Assembly: GCF_009870125.1 (NCBI RefSeq)
Contig: NC_046683.1
Span: forward strand, 54,885,869 to 54,949,868
DNA from: Drosophila pseudoobscura
Taxonomy: Eukaryota > Arthropoda > Insecta > Diptera > Drosophilidae
Direction: 5' to 3'
Length of the DNA: 64,000 nucleotides
In this document: piece by piece, positions 62,001 to 64,000 of the stretch
How positions within the stretch are numbered: the first letter of the stretch is position 1
How the letters are laid out: each line of letters starts with the position of its first letter
Notes under the pieces: generated by a model
The model's input: the letters and a program-made list of their open reading frames with translations, nothing else
Databases searched by the model: none
What the model was told of the DNA's origin: nothing
Program-made: the position numbers and the translations under genes

Positions 62001-64000
62001 CCTCCCTTCTCAGGAACATCATGAAAAGATAGACGGCCTAAACAGCGACAGAAAACTCAATTTGAGTGAATATATTTCGCCCCATCTTGTGCAACATGTC
62101 CCCCGACATTCGAATGATGTCTAAATGCTGCTCTATCTGACAGTTGGGTACACTTTTAAGGCCTTATCCCCGTGGCTGAATCAACTCCAATCCATACGAG
62201 AGATTGACAGCACGAGTGAGTACTCTCCTCGTGGGCACACATTCTTTGCCAATCTCCTCACTGAAAAGTGACTGCGACTTGGGACTGTCGAAAAACGTAG
62301 GCTGTCAGCCGCAGGACCTCCCCTCGGGAGGGAGGGACTACCGTCGGGAATGTGGGGAAGCTTATCCATGGGTTAGGTGTAGGGAATGTTTATCCTGCGG
62401 TTTGTAGGTTCGTAGTAGACGACACTACACTCTGGCGCCCACTTGAAATGGGTTTTGACAGGAGGCAGGGATGGATGGATGGAGGGAGGGAGGGGCGGGA
62501 AGGGAATGGCAACATTTCAGAGAATGCTTTGATTTCTTTTGTGTTCGAAAGCTGAACAAAACATTCGAAGCACTTTTCTGGTTAATCGAAAGGACTGTAA
62601 AGGACTAGGAGAGCTGTGGAAAATGCCAAAAGCGAAACCATGAAAATGTTGTGCAAATAAATTTGTTAACAAAATATCAACACGGCAGAGAGCAAGGCAC
62701 AGAGAGAGAGGGAGAGAGAGAGAGCACATTAAAGCTGAGAATAGTTGGCATATCCCAGAGATTTCACTCTGATTTAACTTTGATGCCCTTCAAAGTCTTC
62801 CAAGATAATGGCTCCAGAGATACTCCTGGCTGCCATCTACCGTCTGGCGTCTGCCGCCTAAGTGGAGATACGTCCCTCCATCCACCATTCCGTACCATTT
62901 CCCTTCCATTTCCATGTGAATTGGTTAGAGATTATAGCGCTCCTGGGGCTTACGCTTCCCTGCCTGTCTGTGCTACGCTTTTTGGGGCTGTGTCCGCTGT
63001 CAAGTCAGCATTTCCCAAACCCCAAACACACACATCCGTTTGGCCATTCCCGGCCTCCTCCTCCACCTCCTCCACCTCATCTCCCTTTACATCTCTTAAC
63101 TTGGGGCCATTACCCGCGCTAACACGCATTTCCATCGAGAGTCAGAGCCGAGCCCCATGGCTGGACAGCCATCGGATTGGATATTGTAGTTCTCAACGCT
63201 CCTGCTGCTCCTCTCTGGCTCTCTGGGGCAGCTTTAATGCAAAGTAGCTAACCATCTGACAGATAGATACACGCCCACAGGCCACACAATATGTGGGCCA
63301 TGTGGCAGCCGGCAGCCAGCAAAACAGAGACAGCTCTGTCTGCCACAAAAGTGACTGCCAAACGACTTCCGACTTCCGTCTTCCGCCGTCCGTCTTCCGC
63401 CTTCCGCCTTCCATCTTTCGGGCTTATTTTCAATGGGTCACGTGCAAACAAAGGCAAATCTTCCAATCCCCAATTTTTGCATTTTCCCTGGGCCACGAGG
63501 ATAATTACATTTTCCTTTTGTTAGCCCGGAATATACTCGTAGTCGTTCCGCAAATCGATGCAATTGAAAAATAATTGAACATCTCTCGAATGTACGAATG
63601 TTTGAATGCTTATTGAATGTCATTTCACAATTCATTCACTCGGCGGGGGTGGGGTAGGCGGAGGCTGTTTCGGAGGGAGGAAACAGGAGGCGTTTACCCT
63701 GCATCTCTAATGGGAGGCTTTTCCTTCCTTTTCCTCCTGCCACAGAAATTTCCACATTGTCAACATTCCCCATTCCTCTCATTCCCCATTCTCTGCACGT
63801 TGCTGGCGGTGCTGCCGGTGCTGTTGGTGGTTCCTGGGAAAAGGGGAAATATTATTGATTTGGTTTTAACGGCACTTAGAGGCACATAATTGAGGGCTCC
63901 TCCCGCACTGCCCCCTGCCCCCACGAGGGGAGGTGTGAGATTGAAATGTCAGATTCTTGTACGAAATGTGACATAAATTGAAGGATGATTTTTTTTCTTG
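59088..64000. other. Non-coding region right of yellow-g2
   Basis: Contains the probable yellow-g2 poly(A) signal AATAAA at 59313-59318 and then about 4.7 kb with no recognisable gene. Simple-sequence tracts include (AC)n at about 59131-59155, a 'gacacg/gacatg' minisatellite at about 60241-60288, (GATA)n at about 60818-60840, a 16-G run at 61153-61168, (GA)n near 62702-62722 and a 'cttccg' minisatellite at about 63364-63419. Open frames here are low in complexity and lack conserved motifs. It may be intergenic or part of a large intron of a gene outside the window. Confidence 0.6.
59313..59318 (+). terminator. Poly(A) signal of yellow-g2
   Basis: AATAAA in 'aagcaaataaacat', about 225 bp after the stop codon. 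It is the first canonical hexamer downstream. Confidence 0.55.

Noticed and set aside
62651-63247. A 198-codon plus-strand frame in the right-hand region
   Set aside because: Starts in a GA microsatellite, is of mixed low complexity, and shows no motif or splice context.

Overview
The window is nuclear DNA from an insect, almost certainly a Drosophila. The evidence is many short GT-AG introns (about 50-80 bp), Drosophila-type core promoters, CA/GA/CAG microsatellites, and a gene set with clear fly orthologues: an ACX-type adenylyl cyclase, cytochrome b561, Elp5, peptide O-xylosyltransferase (oxt), a RAMAC-like protein, ecdysoneless (ecd), two chitin-binding proteins and a yellow-g/yellow-g2 pair. 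Several of these genes map to the base of 3L (Muller element D) in D. melanogaster, as far as I recall. The species cannot be fixed from sequence alone.

Region 1 (1 to about 27,535) is one uninterrupted head-to-tail complex satellite that runs off the left edge. I count about 87 units of roughly 319-324 bp (a minority are about 287 bp). Three main subtypes (A, B, C) are interleaved and assembled into higher-order repeats of 1586 bp, 1276 bp and a nearly identical 3.55-kb block repeated 5378 bp away. Each unit carries two conspicuous dyads. One is a hairpin whose 4-nt loop occurs in both orientations among the units. The other is a long inverted repeat which, in B and C units, is nested almost concentrically around an inverted pair of octamer (POU-type) sequences. 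I find no plausible gene in the array.

Region 2 (about 27,536-28,018) holds decayed satellite copies and leads directly into the start codon of the first gene.

Region 3 (28,019-46,112) is gene-dense: ACX adenylyl cyclase (+, 11 coding exons, intact), cytochrome b561 (-, with a remote 5' exon encoding a low-complexity N-terminal extension), Elp5 (+), oxt (-), RAMAC-like mRNA-cap methyltransferase activator (+) and ecd (-). Their roles are cAMP synthesis, ascorbate/iron redox transport, tRNA wobble modification, glycosaminoglycan initiation, mRNA capping, and splicing/ecdysone-related functions. They do not form a pathway; this looks like an ordinary compact euchromatic neighbourhood.

Region 4 (47,702-59,087) is a cluster of secreted proteins: two peritrophin-A/CBM14 proteins followed by divergent yellow-g and yellow-g2 (eggshell-associated Yellow family members in flies), with a tRNA-Cys(GCA) gene in the 4.8-kb space between the yellow genes. 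From about 59,090 to the right edge I see only non-coding DNA with simple repeats.

The most unusual part of the window is the satellite: its loop-inverting hairpin, its concentric octamer dyad, its higher-order structure, and its position right against the promoter of an intact ACX cyclase gene.
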